From the NCBI RefSeq assembly GCF_007859815.1, contig NZ_SJPH01000001.1:112089-176088 (forward strand): DNA of 64,000 nt. The letters are read 5' to 3'. The stretch is from Botrimarina hoheduenensis. GTDB taxonomy: Bacteria; Planctomycetota; Planctomycetia; Pirellulales; Lacipirellulaceae. A model generated the notes under the pieces. That model saw nothing but the letters and a program-made list of their open reading frames with translations. It searched no databases and had not been told where the DNA came from. The first letter of the stretch is position 1, and every line of letters starts with the position of its first letter. Shown in pieces: positions 45,704 to 55,056 of the stretch. The translations under genes were made by a program, and so were the position numbers.

Positions 45704-47140
45704 TCAGCCACGCAGATAAGTGGGGCCTTCGATTGCGACCGGCGCTTGTGCGGCGCGCTCGGCAACTCCCGCCGCGTCGAGTCCCCACAGCGGGCTAATC
45801 TCGACGGGAACGTCCGCGGGCACGGCAACACCAGCGGCTTGGAGCCAGCTCCGCTGCTGATCCAGCAAGAACTGCCGTACGTACTCCGGCGTATCCTTCG
45901 GCGCGCCGCTGGCGTTCTTGAGCGGTGCGAAGACCTCGGACTCGGCATACTCGACCACGATCGGACGCTTCGCCTTCGGCAGCAGATCAAAGATGAACCG
46001 CTCAAACTTCAGCGCGTTATTCTCGGTGGGGGTCACGAGCTGCCCCGACTCGTCGAGGTACGGCGCTTTCTTGTGGGCGACGTGAAACGGCAGGGCGTCT
46101 TTCAGGGCGAGCATCCGCTCCAGGAACGCCACGCCGAACACGTGGACCGCGATGCTCCCTGCCCAGAAGCGGAGTCCGCCTTCCGCGTCGGCTTGAGCGG
46201 CCACATCGTCGGGGAAGTCGCTGTACTCGATAACGCACAGCTCATTATCGACCATGACAAAGTTGCCCAGCTTGTCTTCGGGCGCTGACTTAGCGACCGC
46301 CATGCTGGTCAGTTCGCTATCGGCGGCGAGGTGATAGCCCAAGAACTCGGCGTCGCCGATCGGCACGAGTGGGTTATCGACCTGCAGATAAAACAGATGC
46401 TCGACACCGCGGCGACGCATGTGATCAATCGCTCCCACACCCGCCTTCTTGTAGGCGGCCAGGGCGGCGATCGTTCCGCCGTGGCCATCGGGGCTGAGGA
46501 ACAGCTCTCCACGATCGGACATCAGCACGCGCCCAGTCGCTTCGTCGACAGCGGGCATCGTCCCCTGGCAAAACACGAACAGGTCATCCTCGGCCAAGCC
46601 GAAGCGGTCGTTCGCTTCGAGAAATGCGATCTGCTCTTCGTGCGTGATCGGGCTGGTCATCAGATAGACGGGCACCCCCTTGCCGTGCCGTTTTGCCAGG
46701 GCAACCGCCTTCTCCAGATGGATCTGCAGCAGAGTCGCGTCGGAGACGGGCCCGATCGGGTACATCCCCTTGGGCTTCTCAAAACCGAGCCGACTCCCCT
46801 GCCCGCCTGCCACGAGCAAGACGCCCACACGCCCCGCGTCGAGGGCGGCTTTGCCGGCGGCAATCGCTTCGGGGGGTTTCACTCCGAGCCCCCCCCCGCC
46901 GCCTGTCAGCCGATCCGCCAGCCGCATTGCCACCGGCGGCTGGGCCCGCCGCGCGGCGGCGTGCCAATCGGGCTGGTCAACCTGCCCTTGATGCAGGGCA
47001 CCAAGCTGCTCGAAATCAATCGCTTCAATCTGCCCGCGAAGCCGCTCCTGCGCGGCAGGGGCGAGCTCGTCCCACCAGCGAACCAGATGCAACTGATCGG
47101 ACGGGGCAAGACGCGCAGCGAGCGAGGCGGGGGCAGGCAT
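45704..47140 (-). CDS. UDP-sugar (UDP-GlcNAc-type) pyrophosphorylase
   Basis: A 478-residue nucleotidyltransferase of the UDPGP type I family. The motif VLLVAGGQGSRLGFEKPKGM, then FFLSPDG-like LFLSPDGHGG and LFYLQVDNPL, are those of eukaryotic-type UDP-GlcNAc and UDP-glucose pyrophosphorylases, not of bacterial GalU or GlmU. It makes a UDP-sugar from UTP and a sugar-1-phosphate. I start at MPAPASL (47140); the frame stays open upstream to 47386 but runs into the promoter region of divergent metK. Confidence 0.9.
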   Translation of the reverse strand: MPAPASLAARLAPSDQLHLVRWWDELAPAAQERLRGQIEAIDFEQLGALHQGQVDQPDWHAAARRAQPPVAMRLADRLTGGGGGLGVKPPEAIAAGKAALDAGRVGVLLVAGGQGSRLGFEKPKGMYPIGPVSDATLLQIHLEKAVALAKRHGKGVPVYLMTSPITHEEQIAFLEANDRFGLAEDDLFVFCQGTMPAVDEATGRVLMSDRGELFLSPDGHGGTIAALAAYKKAGVGAIDHMRRRGVEHLFYLQVDNPLVPIGDAEFLGYHLAADSELTSMAVAKSAPEDKLGNFVMVDNELCVIEYSDFPDDVAAQADAEGGLRFWAGSIAVHVFGVAFLERMLALKDALPFHVAHKKAPYLDESGQLVTPTENNALKFERFIFDLLPKAKRPIVVEYAESEVFAPLKNASGAPKDTPEYVRQFLLDQQRSWLQAAGVAVPADVPVEISPLWGLDAAGVAERAAQAPVAIEGPTYLRG

Positions 47141-47263
47141 AGGGATGTCGGGGGCGAGACCCAGGAGAAGAAGGAAGCGAGTACGGTGGCCGCACACATA
47201 CCGGGGGTGACAGCCGCGATTATCGACGGCAGAGCCCGCTCTGGCTACCACGCGCCGAGCCCG

Positions 47264-47293
47264 TTGCAGGACGCCCCGTTGCGGGCCTATACT
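47264..47293 (+). promoter_or_regulatory. Candidate metK promoter
   Basis: TTGCAG at 47264-47269 and TATACT at 47288-47293, spaced by 18 bases, form a good sigma-70-like pair. Transcription from about 47300 would give a leader of roughly 124 bases. That leader contains two inverted repeats and the sequence CCGGCAACC at 47358-47366 but does not complete a known SAM riboswitch fold. Confidence 0.55.
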
Positions 47294-47423
47294 CGGGCGT
47301 TTGCAGCCAACCGCCCGGCGGCGACTTCTGCAAGGGGCCGACTCCTGGGGGGTGGCTCCGGCAACCAAAGTTCTCCGCTCAATCAAGCTCCCCCCTCATT
47401 TTCGCGTCTTACAGGAGATCCCC

Positions 47424-48650
47424 GTGGCTTCCGGCAACTACTTGTTCACCAGCGAATCGGTCAGCATGGGCCACCCGGATAAGGTCGCTGATCAGATCTC
47501 GGACGCGATCGTCGACGACATTCTGGCCAACGACCCCAATCCGGGCGACGCCCGCGTGGCGGTCGAGACGCTGGTCACCACGGGGCAAGTCGTGGTCGCG
47601 GGCGAAGTCCGCACGAGCCACTATGTGGACGTTCAGGAAGTGGTTCGCAACACGATCCGAAAGATCGGCTACACGCACTCCGACATCGGCTTCAGCTTCG
47701 ATTCGTGCGGCATCTTCAACGCCATCCACGGCCAATCGCCCGATATCGCGCAGGGCGTCGATAAGGCTTCGGACGTTGATGGCGAGCAGGGTGCCGGCGA
47801 CCAGGGCCTGATGTTCGGCTACGCATGCAACGAGACCGACGTACTCATGCCCCTGCCGATCCACCTCTCGCACCGCATTGTCGAGAAGCTCGCCGAGCTG
47901 CGTGAGTCGGGAGAGATCAGCTGGCTGCGTCCCGACAGCAAGAGCCAGGTCACCGTCGAGTACGGCCCCGACAACAAGCCGATCCGAATCCACACGATCG
48001 TCGTCAGCACCCAGCACGACGAATCGATCCTCGCCCCGTGCGGCACGAAGATCACCGATGCGGCCAAGCAAGAGGTCATCAAAAAGTCGATCGAGCCGGT
48101 GCTGCCCGCCGAGTACGTCAACGGCCCGATCAAGTACCACATCAACCCGACCGGCAAGTTTGTCGTCGGCGGCCCCCATGGCGATACGGGCCTGACCGGC
48201 CGCAAGATCATTGTCGATACCTACGGCGGCCGCGGCCGTCACGGCGGCGGCGCGTTCAGCGGCAAGGATCCCAGCAAGGTGGACCGTTCGGCCGCTTACA
48301 TGGCCCGCTACGTGGCTAAGAACCTCGTTGCGGCGGGCTTGGCCGACGAGGTCGAGGTGCAGCTCGCGTACGCGATCGGCGTCGCCGAGCCGGTGAGCGT
48401 CAACGTCAACACGTTTGGTTCGGGCAAGCTCGATGACGATTCGCTGGTGCAGCTCATCCGCGACCACTTCAAGCTCACGCCGCGCGGCCTGATCAAGGAA
48501 CTCGGCCTGACCAAGCCCGTCATGAGCGCCACCGCCGCCCACGGCCACTTCGGCCGCGAGCCCGGCCCCAACGGCGAGTTCACCTGGGAAAAGACCGACA
48601 AGGCCGCCGCGCTCGCCAAAGCCGCCGAGTCAATGGCCGTGGCAAGCTGA
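47424..48650 (+). CDS. metK: S-adenosylmethionine synthetase
   Basis: Makes SAM from methionine and ATP. The family motifs [28 protein letters not shown] (ATP site) and [20 protein letters not shown] (the P-loop-like metal site) are all present. The 408-residue length is standard. The start is a GTG at 47424 behind AGGAGA; an upstream ATG at 47301 would add 41 residues that are not part of the family. The transcript ends in a strong terminator. It diverges from the pyrophosphorylase gene. Confidence 0.97.
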   Translation: MASGNYLFTSESVSMGHPDKVADQISDAIVDDILANDPNPGDARVAVETLVTTGQVVVAGEVRTSHYVDVQEVVRNTIRKIGYTHSDIGFSFDSCGIFNAIHGQSPDIAQGVDKASDVDGEQGAGDQGLMFGYACNETDVLMPLPIHLSHRIVEKLAELRESGEISWLRPDSKSQVTVEYGPDNKPIRIHTIVVSTQHDESILAPCGTKITDAAKQEVIKKSIEPVLPAEYVNGPIKYHINPTGKFVVGGPHGDTGLTGRKIIVDTYGGRGRHGGGAFSGKDPSKVDRSAAYMARYVAKNLVAAGLADEVEVQLAYAIGVAEPVSVNVNTFGSGKLDDDSLVQLIRDHFKLTPRGLIKELGLTKPVMSATAAHGHFGREPGPNGEFTWEKTDKAAALAKAAESMAVAS

Positions 48651-48670
48651 ACCCGATTTACCCACAACGT

Positions 48671-48720
48671 AAAAAATAGCGGCGAGCACCAGAGTGTGCT
48701 CGCCGCTATTTTTTTAAAGG
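48671..48720 (+). terminator. Intrinsic terminator of metK
   Basis: A perfect 19-base inverted repeat (48671-48689 against 48696-48714) has a 6-base loop and a T-rich 3' side. The stem core is TAGCGGCGAGCAC. An A-run at the left makes it workable on both strands, but its placement 20 bases past metK shows its main role. Confidence 0.95.
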
Positions 48721-48819
48721 TAAATGGTCTTCCCCCCTGAAACAGAGCCACTCTGAGTGAGAGAATCTCGTGCCGGGCGGTCCCCGGTTTTTGGAGGATT
48801 CTTTCGATGAAGCGGACAA

Positions 48820-48897
48820 GGCACACGACGGACCATCGAAAGCGACGAAGCTTTCGTCCAGGTCGCCATGATCCAATTGATGGTCAAGCGGCTATGA
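48820..48897 (+). pseudogene. C-terminal remnant of an IS5-like transposase
   Basis: One frame reads TIESDEAFVQVAMIQLMVKRL and then stops (TGA at 48895-48897). That string fits the end of IS5-group DDE transposases, which commonly finish with an (E/T)SEAF..LAMI.LM..RL pattern. Upstream the frame is broken by a stop near 48808, so only a short 3' piece survives. The following bases (GGACAGCTTCTGAG, from 48911) could be part of the element's terminal repeat. No left end was found. Confidence 0.4.
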
Positions 48898-48905
48898 AAA
48901 GATGC

Positions 48906-49055
48906 TTATTGGACAGCTTCTGAGTGCCAGTCTACGATCGTCCAGCCGATTGGCAGATTGTCGGCATCGAACTTGAGTAGGGGTAACTGGTCACCAAAAG
49001 CAATCGGCACTTGGAGTGCTATCGCTAATAGAGCGTATCTAATACTACGATTCAT
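48906..49055 (-). CDS. Short secreted-protein fragment (49 aa)
   Basis: A minus-strand frame of 49 codons starts at 49055 behind AGAGGCAACGAG. It encodes a signal peptide (SIRYALLAIALQVPIAFG) and then DQLPLLKFDADNLPIGWTIV before stopping at 48906. The mature part reads like the opening of a beta-sandwich domain that ends abruptly. The stop lies a few bases from the transposase remnant, so this is probably the 5' end of an exported-protein gene cut off by an insertion; a genuine small protein is the alternative. Confidence 0.4.
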   Translation of the reverse strand: MNRSIRYALLAIALQVPIAFGDQLPLLKFDADNLPIGWTIVDWHSEAVQ

Positions 49056-49185
49056 CTCGTTGCCTCTGCCTTTATGGTTCTTGGTCCATTCGAAGACTAG
49101 CCACCCTAATTTTTGGAGTTTAGCCTAGGAGCGCGCGGGGCAACGAATTTTTTGTACGGATACGCAAGAGCGGAAAACAAATTAC

Positions 49186-49680
49186 ATGACTCTGCGCATC
49201 GGACTTGGCGAGGATCGGCATCGGCTCGATGGGGTCGGCTCGGGGCCGTTGCGGTTGGGGGGCGTTGAAGTACCGCACGAGCGCGGGCTCGTCGGCCACT
49301 CGGATGCCGATGTGCTGCTGCACGCCATCACCGACGCACTGTTGGGTGCCATCGGTGAGCCCGACATCGGGCAACTCTTTCCGAATACCAACGGTGCCAA
49401 TCGCGGTCGCGACTCGCGCGACTTTCTTCACTTTGCGATGGAGCGTGTCCGGGCGTCGGGGTACGAACTCGTGAATCTCGACTGCGTGATCCTTGCCGAG
49501 CGGCCCAAGCTGTCGCCTTACAAAGACGCTATGCGGCACGCCATCGCGTCGATTCTCGAGGTGCCCGTTGCGGAGGTCGGCATCAAGGCGAAAACCGGCG
49601 AGGGCGTGGGTACCGTGGGTCGCGAGGAGGCCATCGATGCGCGGTGCGTTGTGCTTGTCGCCCGTAAGTCCACTAGTTAG
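49186..49680 (+). CDS. ispF: 2-C-methyl-D-erythritol 2,4-cyclodiphosphate synthase
   Basis: An enzyme of the non-mevalonate isoprenoid pathway that cyclises CDP-methylerythritol phosphate with loss of CMP. The metal ligands lie in GEDRHRL (an Asp-x-His site) and SDADVLLHAITDALLGA. FPNTNGANRGRDSRDF and GIKAKTGEGVGTVGREEAI match the CDP-binding parts of the family. The 164 residues are normal. No ispD is adjacent. The cysS gene follows, as is common for this pair (ispDF-cysS). Confidence 0.96.
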   Translation: MTLRIGLGEDRHRLDGVGSGPLRLGGVEVPHERGLVGHSDADVLLHAITDALLGAIGEPDIGQLFPNTNGANRGRDSRDFLHFAMERVRASGYELVNLDCVILAERPKLSPYKDAMRHAIASILEVPVAEVGIKAKTGEGVGTVGREEAIDARCVVLVARKSTS

Positions 49681-49784
49681 CCACCGATCGTTGACCGGAG
49701 GGCAATGCGAAATGACCGGGGGGCTGTCTGGGAATCGCCCTTGTCGGATTGGATCGGTGACCGATCTTCCCCCCGCCCCCCCAA

Positions 49785-49819
49785 AAGCCGTACCCTTACG
49801 GCTTCGCGCGCTGCGCGCG
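49785..49819 (+). other. Paired hairpins in the cysS leader
   Basis: AAGCCGTA (49785-49792) pairs with TACGGCTT (49797-49804) over a 4-base loop, and the next bases form a perfect 15-base palindrome (CGCGCGC-T-GCGCGCG, 49805-49819). They sit 37 bases before the cysS start. No T-tract follows, so they are not a standard terminator. Confidence 0.4.
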
Positions 49820-49855
49820 TCTTGCCTTTCGCACATCCGCCTCCTGATTCCTGAC

Positions 49856-51613
49856 ATGTCTGCCGCCACGACTGCTACCGTGTTCAACCCGCAAACCGAT
49901 GCCGGCCCCCACCCCTCGCTGGTGATCTACAACACGCTCAGCAAAAAGAAGGAACCCTTCGCCACCGTGCGGCAGGGCCAGGTGGGCGTTTATCTGTGCG
50001 GCCCGACGGTGTACGGCAAAGCGCATATCGGGCACATGGTCGGGCCGGTGCTGTTCGACACGATCAAGCGTTACCTGACCTACTCGGGCTACGAGGTTCG
50101 CTGGGTCGTAAACATTACGGATGTCGATGACAAGCTGATCAAAGCCGCCGATGAGCAAGGCATCTCGATGGCCGAGGTCGCGGAGCTGAACATCAAGGAC
50201 TACGAAGATAACCTCGCCGCGCTGGGCGTCACACAGATCGACGACTTCCCCAAGGCCACCGAGTGCATGGGAGAGATCATCGACTTCATCGCGGGGCTCA
50301 TCGACGAGGGGTATGCGTACGAATCACAAGGGGACGTTTACTTCGACGTCGCCAAGGACGCCGACTACGGCAAGCTCAGCAATCGAACCGTTACGGAGAT
50401 GCAGGGCGATGGCGGCGGGGCGGCGGCACGCAAGCGTTCGGCGGCTGACTTCGCGTTGTGGAAGAGCGCTAAGACGGGCGAGCCCTCGTGGGATTCACCC
50501 TGGGGTGCCGGCCGACCGGGCTGGCACATCGAGTGCTCAGCGATGAGCAAGAAGCTGCTGGGAGAAACGTTCGACATCCACGGCGGCGGGCTCGATCTGG
50601 TGTTCCCTCATCACGAGAATGAAATCGCACAGAGCGAGTCGTGCCACGGCAAGCCGATGGTTAAGTACTGGGCCCATAACGGTCTGCTGCGCAAGGACGC
50701 GGCGGCCGGCAAGATCGGCGGCCGCGCTGAACGGCAAGGGGCCGATCGCGAGGCCGGGGCCGACGACGCCGGCGGCAGTAACGATGCCGGCGGCAAGATG
50801 AGCCGCAGCAAGGGTGCCGGCGGCCTGGCAGACCTGATCGCCAAGCAAGGGGGCGAGCGGATCCGCTTCTTCCTGCTCCGCACCCACTACCGCAGCACGG
50901 TGCTCTTCAGCGAAGAAGCGATCGAAGAAGCGGCCGTCGGCCTCGAAACCTTCTATCGGCTGTTCAAGCGCTACGAGCGCGTCACTGGCAAGAGCTTTTA
51001 CGACCTCAAGCCCGCCACGATCCGCGCTGGCGTGGCGGCGAACGATGCCGCGGCAGCCGCCAAGCAGAAGTTCGTCGCGGCCATGGACGACGATTTCAAC
51101 ACGGGCAGCGCGATTGGCGAGCTATTCGAGCTGGCCCGCCTGACCAACAAGTTTTGCGAGGACAACAAGCTTGAGTCGTCCGCAAGCGAGGCCGATCAGA
51201 CAACGCTCACAACGCTGATGACCACAATCAAAGAGCTGGCCGGCATCCTCGGGCTGTTCTTGCACTCGCCGGCCAGCGCCGGCGGGGGCGATGAGCTGCT
51301 GGGCAGCGTCATGCAACTCGTGATCGAACTCCGGGCCGAAGCCCGCGCGGGCAAGAACTTTGCCGTGGCTGACGCCATCCGCGACGGGCTCAAGCCGGCC
51401 GGCATCGTCGTCGAGGACCGTCCCAGCGGTGCCGAATGGTCCGGAGGGGACACGGCCTCGCTCGAAGCGGTGATGCAGATGCTGATCGCCTTGCGTGCCA
51501 GCAGTCGAGCCGCAAAAGACTTTGCCACCGCCGACGCGCTCCGCGACAAGCTCGCCGCGATCGGCGTGACGATCGAAGACCGAGCGGGCGGTGCCGAATG
51601 GAGCCACACCTAA
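49856..51613 (+). CDS. cysS: Cysteinyl-tRNA synthetase with insert and duplicated C-terminus
   Basis: A class I synthetase charging tRNA-Cys. The zinc and signature motifs are present: [33 protein letters not shown] and the KMSKS-type loop KMSRS (residues 314-318). Two oddities stand out. A roughly 34-residue Ala/Gly/Asp-rich insertion (about 280-313) directly precedes KMSRS. The C-terminal domain, ending EDR..GAEW, occurs twice as 46-codon copies (51302-51439 and 51464-51601), which makes the protein 585 residues against the usual 460-500. The start at 49856 gives [10 protein letters not shown]; the long upstream open frame overlaps ispF and is not part of the gene. Confidence 0.95.
   Translation: MSAATTATVFNPQTDAGPHPSLVIYNTLSKKKEPFATVRQGQVGVYLCGPTVYGKAHIGHMVGPVLFDTIKRYLTYSGYEVRWVVNITDVDDKLIKAADEQGISMAEVAELNIKDYEDNLAALGVTQIDDFPKATECMGEIIDFIAGLIDEGYAYESQGDVYFDVAKDADYGKLSNRTVTEMQGDGGGAAARKRSAADFALWKSAKTGEPSWDSPWGAGRPGWHIECSAMSKKLLGETFDIHGGGLDLVFPHHENEIAQSESCHGKPMVKYWAHNGLLRKDAAAGKIGGRAERQGADREAGADDAGGSNDAGGKMSRSKGAGGLADLIAKQGGERIRFFLLRTHYRSTVLFSEEAIEEAAVGLETFYRLFKRYERVTGKSFYDLKPATIRAGVAANDAAAAAKQKFVAAMDDDFNTGSAIGELFELARLTNKFCEDNKLESSASEADQTTLTTLMTTIKELAGILGLFLHSPASAGGGDELLGSVMQLVIELRAEARAGKNFAVADAIRDGLKPAGIVVEDRPSGAEWSGGDTASLEAVMQMLIALRASSRAAKDFATADALRDKLAAIGVTIEDRAGGAEWSHT
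51302..51601 (+). repeat. cysS: Tandem duplication of the CysS C-terminal domain
   Basis: Two copies of 46 codons each (51302-51439 and 51464-51601) are separated by 24 bases. Aligned without gaps, about 26 of 46 residues are identical, including VMQ, RA, FA.ADA.RD and EDR..GAEW. The divergence shows that the duplication is not recent. Confidence 0.85.
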
Positions 51614-51722
51614 ATTGCGGCCGCCGAGCGGTTGATGGAGACCAAACGCTAGCCAATGCTCGTGCTTCAGGCCGTTAGAAGTGCGGGCCGCATAATTCTT
51701 CTGTGCTGAGTCGAAACTTCTG

Positions 51723-52223
51723 ATGCGTATCCTTGGCGTCGATCCCGGCTTGAACATCACCGGCTACGGTGTCATCGACGCCACGCGCGCGGGCGTACGT
51801 CTGGTGGAAGCGGGTGTGGTACGGGGCACCAAGGGCACCTCGCTCGCCCATCGCGTCGGCGAGATCCACGCCGGCATGAGCGAGGTCATCGCAGGGCTAC
51901 AGCCCGAAGCGATGGCGATCGAAGAACTCTATTCGCACTACGAGCGGGTGAAGACGTCGATCCTGATGGGCCACGCACGGGGCGTGATCGTCCTGTCGGC
52001 CACCCAGGCAGAGATCCCCGTGTCGCACTACGCGGCGACGCAGGTCAAACGGATCCTGACCGGTGCCGGTCGGGCCCCCAAAGCGCAGATGCAGCTGGCG
52101 ATCCAGCGCGAGCTGGGCCTCGCCGAGCCGCCCGAACCGCCCGACGTCGCTGACGCATTGGCGATCGCCATGACCCACTGGTATCTGAGCGGCAAATCCA
52201 CCGTTATCAGCGGCTCGCGCTGA
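51723..52223 (+). CDS. ruvC: Holliday-junction resolvase RuvC
   Basis: A 166-residue nuclease that resolves Holliday junctions with RuvAB. MRILGVDPGLNITGYGVI carries catalytic Asp7; AIEELYSHYERVKTSILMG carries the second acid (Glu); PPDVADALAIAMTH carries the last two Asp. The start is the ATG at 51723, although no good ribosome site is visible. The ruvA gene follows after about 150 bases and ruvB lies 2.8 kb further on. Confidence 0.96.
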   Translation: MRILGVDPGLNITGYGVIDATRAGVRLVEAGVVRGTKGTSLAHRVGEIHAGMSEVIAGLQPEAMAIEELYSHYERVKTSILMGHARGVIVLSATQAEIPVSHYAATQVKRILTGAGRAPKAQMQLAIQRELGLAEPPEPPDVADALAIAMTHWYLSGKSTVISGSR

Positions 52224-52370
52224 TCACGCTGACTGCCTGTGCCCCCTCGGACAGGTTTGTCATCATAAATGCTTGAAGGTTTGCCGAACGTGAGTGCCCC
52301 CCGTGGGGCGAAGCTCGGCCCTCCTTCGATTCCCCTCACCCTTCTGACCTCCAGCCGGCTGCTAACTCTC

Positions 52371-52997
52371 TTGATCACTAAAATTACGGGCCGGGTTGTC
52401 GGAGTCGCCGGCGACATTGCGACGCTCGCCGCAGGACCGTTCGAGTACGAGGTGCTCATCCCCGAATTCGCCCGACGACAGCTTCAGGGCCAGGTCGGTC
52501 GCGAAGTCTCGCTCAACACACTGGAGTATCTCGAGGGGGATCCCACACGGGGTCGGCTTACGCCGCGTCTGGTCGGGTTTCCGGCGGCGGTCGAACGCGA
52601 GTTCTTCGAGATGTTCTGTCAGGTCGACGGTGTCGGGGTAAAGAAGGCCCTCCGCGCGATGGTCCGCCCGGTGGATGAACTGGCTTCGATGATCGAGGAA
52701 CAAGACGTGAAGGGGCTTTCGACGCTGCCCGGCGTCGGGCCCGCCACGGCAGAACGCGTTGTCGCCAAGCTGCGCCGCAAGGCCGCCAAGTTTGCTTTGC
52801 TCGTCCGGCGCGACGACGGAACCACGGGCGTGGAGATCGAGAGCGACCTGTTGAGCGAGGCGTTCGACATCCTGCGAAGCCTGGGCCACAGCGAGTCCGA
52901 CGCCCGCCGGCTGATCGATCAGACCGTGTCGCGCAACAAGAAGTTCAAAGACGTCGAGGCGCTGCTGCACGCCGTTTACGAGCAGCGGAGCCAGTGA
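52371..52997 (+). CDS. ruvA: Holliday-junction branch-migration protein RuvA
   Basis: Binds four-way junctions as a tetramer and loads the RuvB motor. The oligonucleotide-binding domain starts [14 protein letters not shown]. The helix-hairpin-helix repeats [11 protein letters not shown] and [16 protein letters not shown] are typical, and the C-terminal domain ([20 protein letters not shown]) contacts RuvB. I start at the TTG at 52371, which gives the family-like M-I-x-x-I-x-G opening and 208 residues; an ATG at 52269 is in frame but would add 34 residues. The last bases overlap the GTG of the next gene in a GTGA arrangement. Confidence 0.92.
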   Translation: MITKITGRVVGVAGDIATLAAGPFEYEVLIPEFARRQLQGQVGREVSLNTLEYLEGDPTRGRLTPRLVGFPAAVEREFFEMFCQVDGVGVKKALRAMVRPVDELASMIEEQDVKGLSTLPGVGPATAERVVAKLRRKAAKFALLVRRDDGTTGVEIESDLLSEAFDILRSLGHSESDARRLIDQTVSRNKKFKDVEALLHAVYEQRSQ

Positions 52998-53944
52998 TTT
53001 TGGATCACCCCAACACGCGCCCGCCCGCTCGCAACAAACGCTTGCCGCTGAGGCCGGCTGCCGGAAGGCTGGTGCGTGGACTGCTGGCGACCTATTTGGG
53101 GATCGTGCTTATTATGAGCTTTCTCGAACGCCGACTCGTGTACCCGGCTCCGGCGCTGACACGAAGCGATTGGTCGCCCGCGCAGTCGTCCGAGCCGACT
53201 GCGCCGCATGAGGTCTGGATCGCAAGCGATGACGGAGTGGAGGTGCATGGCTGGTTCTACGAGCGCCCCGACGCCGGGCACGCCGTTCTGTACTGTCACG
53301 GCAACGCCGAACAGGTCGCCGACAACGACACCCTGATGCGACGCGTGCGGAAGGAATTGAACGCAGACGTCCTGATCTTTGACTACCGAGGCTACGGAAA
53401 AACACGCGGCCGTGCCGACCACCCTGCTCCCCCGCCGACTGAGCGCGGCGTGATCGCCGACGGGCTTGCCGCCCAGCATTGGCTGGCAGAAAAAACGGGA
53501 CGCAGCCCTGATGAGATCGTGCTCATCGGCCGATCGCTCGGCGGCGGTGTCGCCACGGCGCTGGCCGCCAAAGCGGGCGCGGGGGCCCTGCTGCTACAAG
53601 ACACCTTTACCCGTCTGCCCGACGTAGCGGCTAACCGCTATCCGTGGCTGCCGGTCAGCCTGGTGATGCAAAACCGGTACGACTCGCTTGCAGGTCTGAG
53701 CCGCTATCGGGGTCCGCTACTGGTCAGCCATGGCAATAAAGACCGCGTTGTGCCGTTTTCACACGCCCAACAGCTGTACAACGCGTGCCCCAGTCCCCAA
53801 AAACGGTACCTGCCGCAACCCACAAGAGGGCACGACGATCCGTTGCCGACGAGTTATTGGGAGGCCGTTCGAGAGCTGCTCGCCCCACCCCGGGAGGGGG
53901 CACGAATCCGTCATAAGCCGGCGGAATTCAGGGAGAAGGGGTAG
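52994..53944 (+). CDS. Alpha/beta hydrolase, copy 1
   Basis: A 316-residue serine-hydrolase-fold protein with an N-terminal membrane helix ([16 protein letters not shown]). The oxyanion segment [13 protein letters not shown], the region [15 protein letters not shown] and the nucleophile elbow [11 protein letters not shown] (Ser) are family motifs, with the later Asp in HGNKDRVVP and the His in RGHDDP. It resembles the ABHD17/Bem46 group. The start is a GTG that overlaps the ruvA stop, so it is translationally coupled to a Holliday-junction gene with no obvious functional link. Confidence 0.87.
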   Translation: MILDHPNTRPPARNKRLPLRPAAGRLVRGLLATYLGIVLIMSFLERRLVYPAPALTRSDWSPAQSSEPTAPHEVWIASDDGVEVHGWFYERPDAGHAVLYCHGNAEQVADNDTLMRRVRKELNADVLIFDYRGYGKTRGRADHPAPPPTERGVIADGLAAQHWLAEKTGRSPDEIVLIGRSLGGGVATALAAKAGAGALLLQDTFTRLPDVAANRYPWLPVSLVMQNRYDSLAGLSRYRGPLLVSHGNKDRVVPFSHAQQLYNACPSPQKRYLPQPTRGHDDPLPTSYWEAVRELLAPPREGARIRHKPAEFREKG

Positions 53945-53965
53945 TGTCGGAAACCTGGGGCATGC

Positions 53966-53995
53966 TTGACGCCGGCACCGGCGACTCTTGATAAT
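53966..53995 (+). promoter_or_regulatory. Candidate promoter for the second hydrolase and ruvB
   Basis: TTGACG (53966-53971) and GATAAT (53990-53995) with 18-base spacing make the best sigma-70-like promoter in this region. It sits in the 220-base gap between the two hydrolase genes and would allow the second hydrolase and ruvB to be expressed independently of ruvCA. Confidence 0.65.
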
Positions 53996-54164
53996 CTGTA
54001 ATAAGACAGTGAGGGGCTAAAAACCGGGCAGATTCCTTTCCAGCCGATCATCCCCCCTGCCCTTCACGATCGGGCCCCCGTTGGCCCTGCTGCCCTCCTG
54101 CTAGCGATCCCCTGAGTTGTTGCTCAGGCCCGTTCGCTCCCTCCTAAAGCAATCAGCACACTGA

Positions 54165-55004
54165 ATGTTCAACTGGCTCGAACGTCCGCTTATCTTCCCT
54201 GCCCCGCCCCGTCATCGGGGCAACTGGGACATGCAGTGGTTTGACAAAGAAGACGTTTACTTTGAATCGCCGCGCGGGCCTGGGCGACGCGCTGCCCAAC
54301 TGCACGGGTGGTTCGCCCCGCACCCGAAGGCTAAGCAGGTGATTCTGTACGCCCACGGGCAAACAGAACACGTCGCCAGCCTGGCCAGCGTGGTCGCCCG
54401 ACTGCAAGACGCGCTCGATGCTTCGGTGCTGGTGTTCGACTACCGCGGTTACGGCAAGAGCGAAGGACGAGCGACCGAGGGGGGCGCGATCGCCGACGCC
54501 ATGGCCGCCCAGCAGTGGCTGGCGGAACGCACCGGCAAACTGCCCGAAGAGCTGATCTTGATCGGCCGCTCGCTTGGCGGTGCCGTCGCCGTGGGCGTTG
54601 CCGCGGAACGGGGTGCCAAGGCCTTGATCCTGGAGAACACCTTCGGCCGATTGGTCGATGTGGCCTCGTACCATTACCCCTGGTTGCCCGTCCGGCCGTT
54701 CATGCGGAATCGGTTTGACTCGATCCGGCGCATCGCCCGCTACGAAGGCCCGCTGCTGCAGTTGCACGGCACGCGCGACCGGATCGCTCCGGCCAAGTTC
54801 GCCCGCGAACTGTACGCGGCATGCCCCTCGCCCATGAAGCGGTTCTACACCGTCCGCCGAGGGGTCCATCACGACGCGACTCCGCTGGCGTTTTATTCGC
54901 ACATGGCCAAGTTCCTGGACGAGGTCGAAGCGTTTAGGAAAATCGGCACGCTCCCCGCGGTCTTCTCTCAAGAGGGCTCAGCCGAGCTTTCATCGGTCGG
55001 CTGA
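54165..55004 (+). CDS. Alpha/beta hydrolase, copy 2
   Basis: A 279-residue paralogue of the preceding hydrolase. It keeps the [19 protein letters not shown] region ([15 protein letters not shown]), the nucleophile elbow [13 protein letters not shown], the Asp in HGTRDRIAP and the His in GVHHDAT. It starts almost directly at the family core (MFNWLERPLIFPAPP) and lacks the membrane helix seen in copy 1. The substrate is unknown. It lies between ruvCA and ruvB, 52 bases before ruvB. Confidence 0.88.
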   Translation: MFNWLERPLIFPAPPRHRGNWDMQWFDKEDVYFESPRGPGRRAAQLHGWFAPHPKAKQVILYAHGQTEHVASLASVVARLQDALDASVLVFDYRGYGKSEGRATEGGAIADAMAAQQWLAERTGKLPEELILIGRSLGGAVAVGVAAERGAKALILENTFGRLVDVASYHYPWLPVRPFMRNRFDSIRRIARYEGPLLQLHGTRDRIAPAKFARELYAACPSPMKRFYTVRRGVHHDATPLAFYSHMAKFLDEVEAFRKIGTLPAVFSQEGSAELSSVG

Positions 55005-55056
55005 TCGTGTCAGACTGCCGCTTCTGCACTCTTACGTCGCGCCAAGGAAGGTCGCC

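Noticed and set aside
47300..47423. SAM-I/SAM-IV riboswitch upstream of metK
   Set aside because: GGCAACC is present but the required P3 partner and the remaining conserved core are not, so I kept it only as a finding, not a feature.
49120..49887. A 255-codon minus-strand frame over ispF
   Set aside because: It lies wholly antisense to ispF and the cysS leader and shows no domain; ispF is well supported by its motifs.
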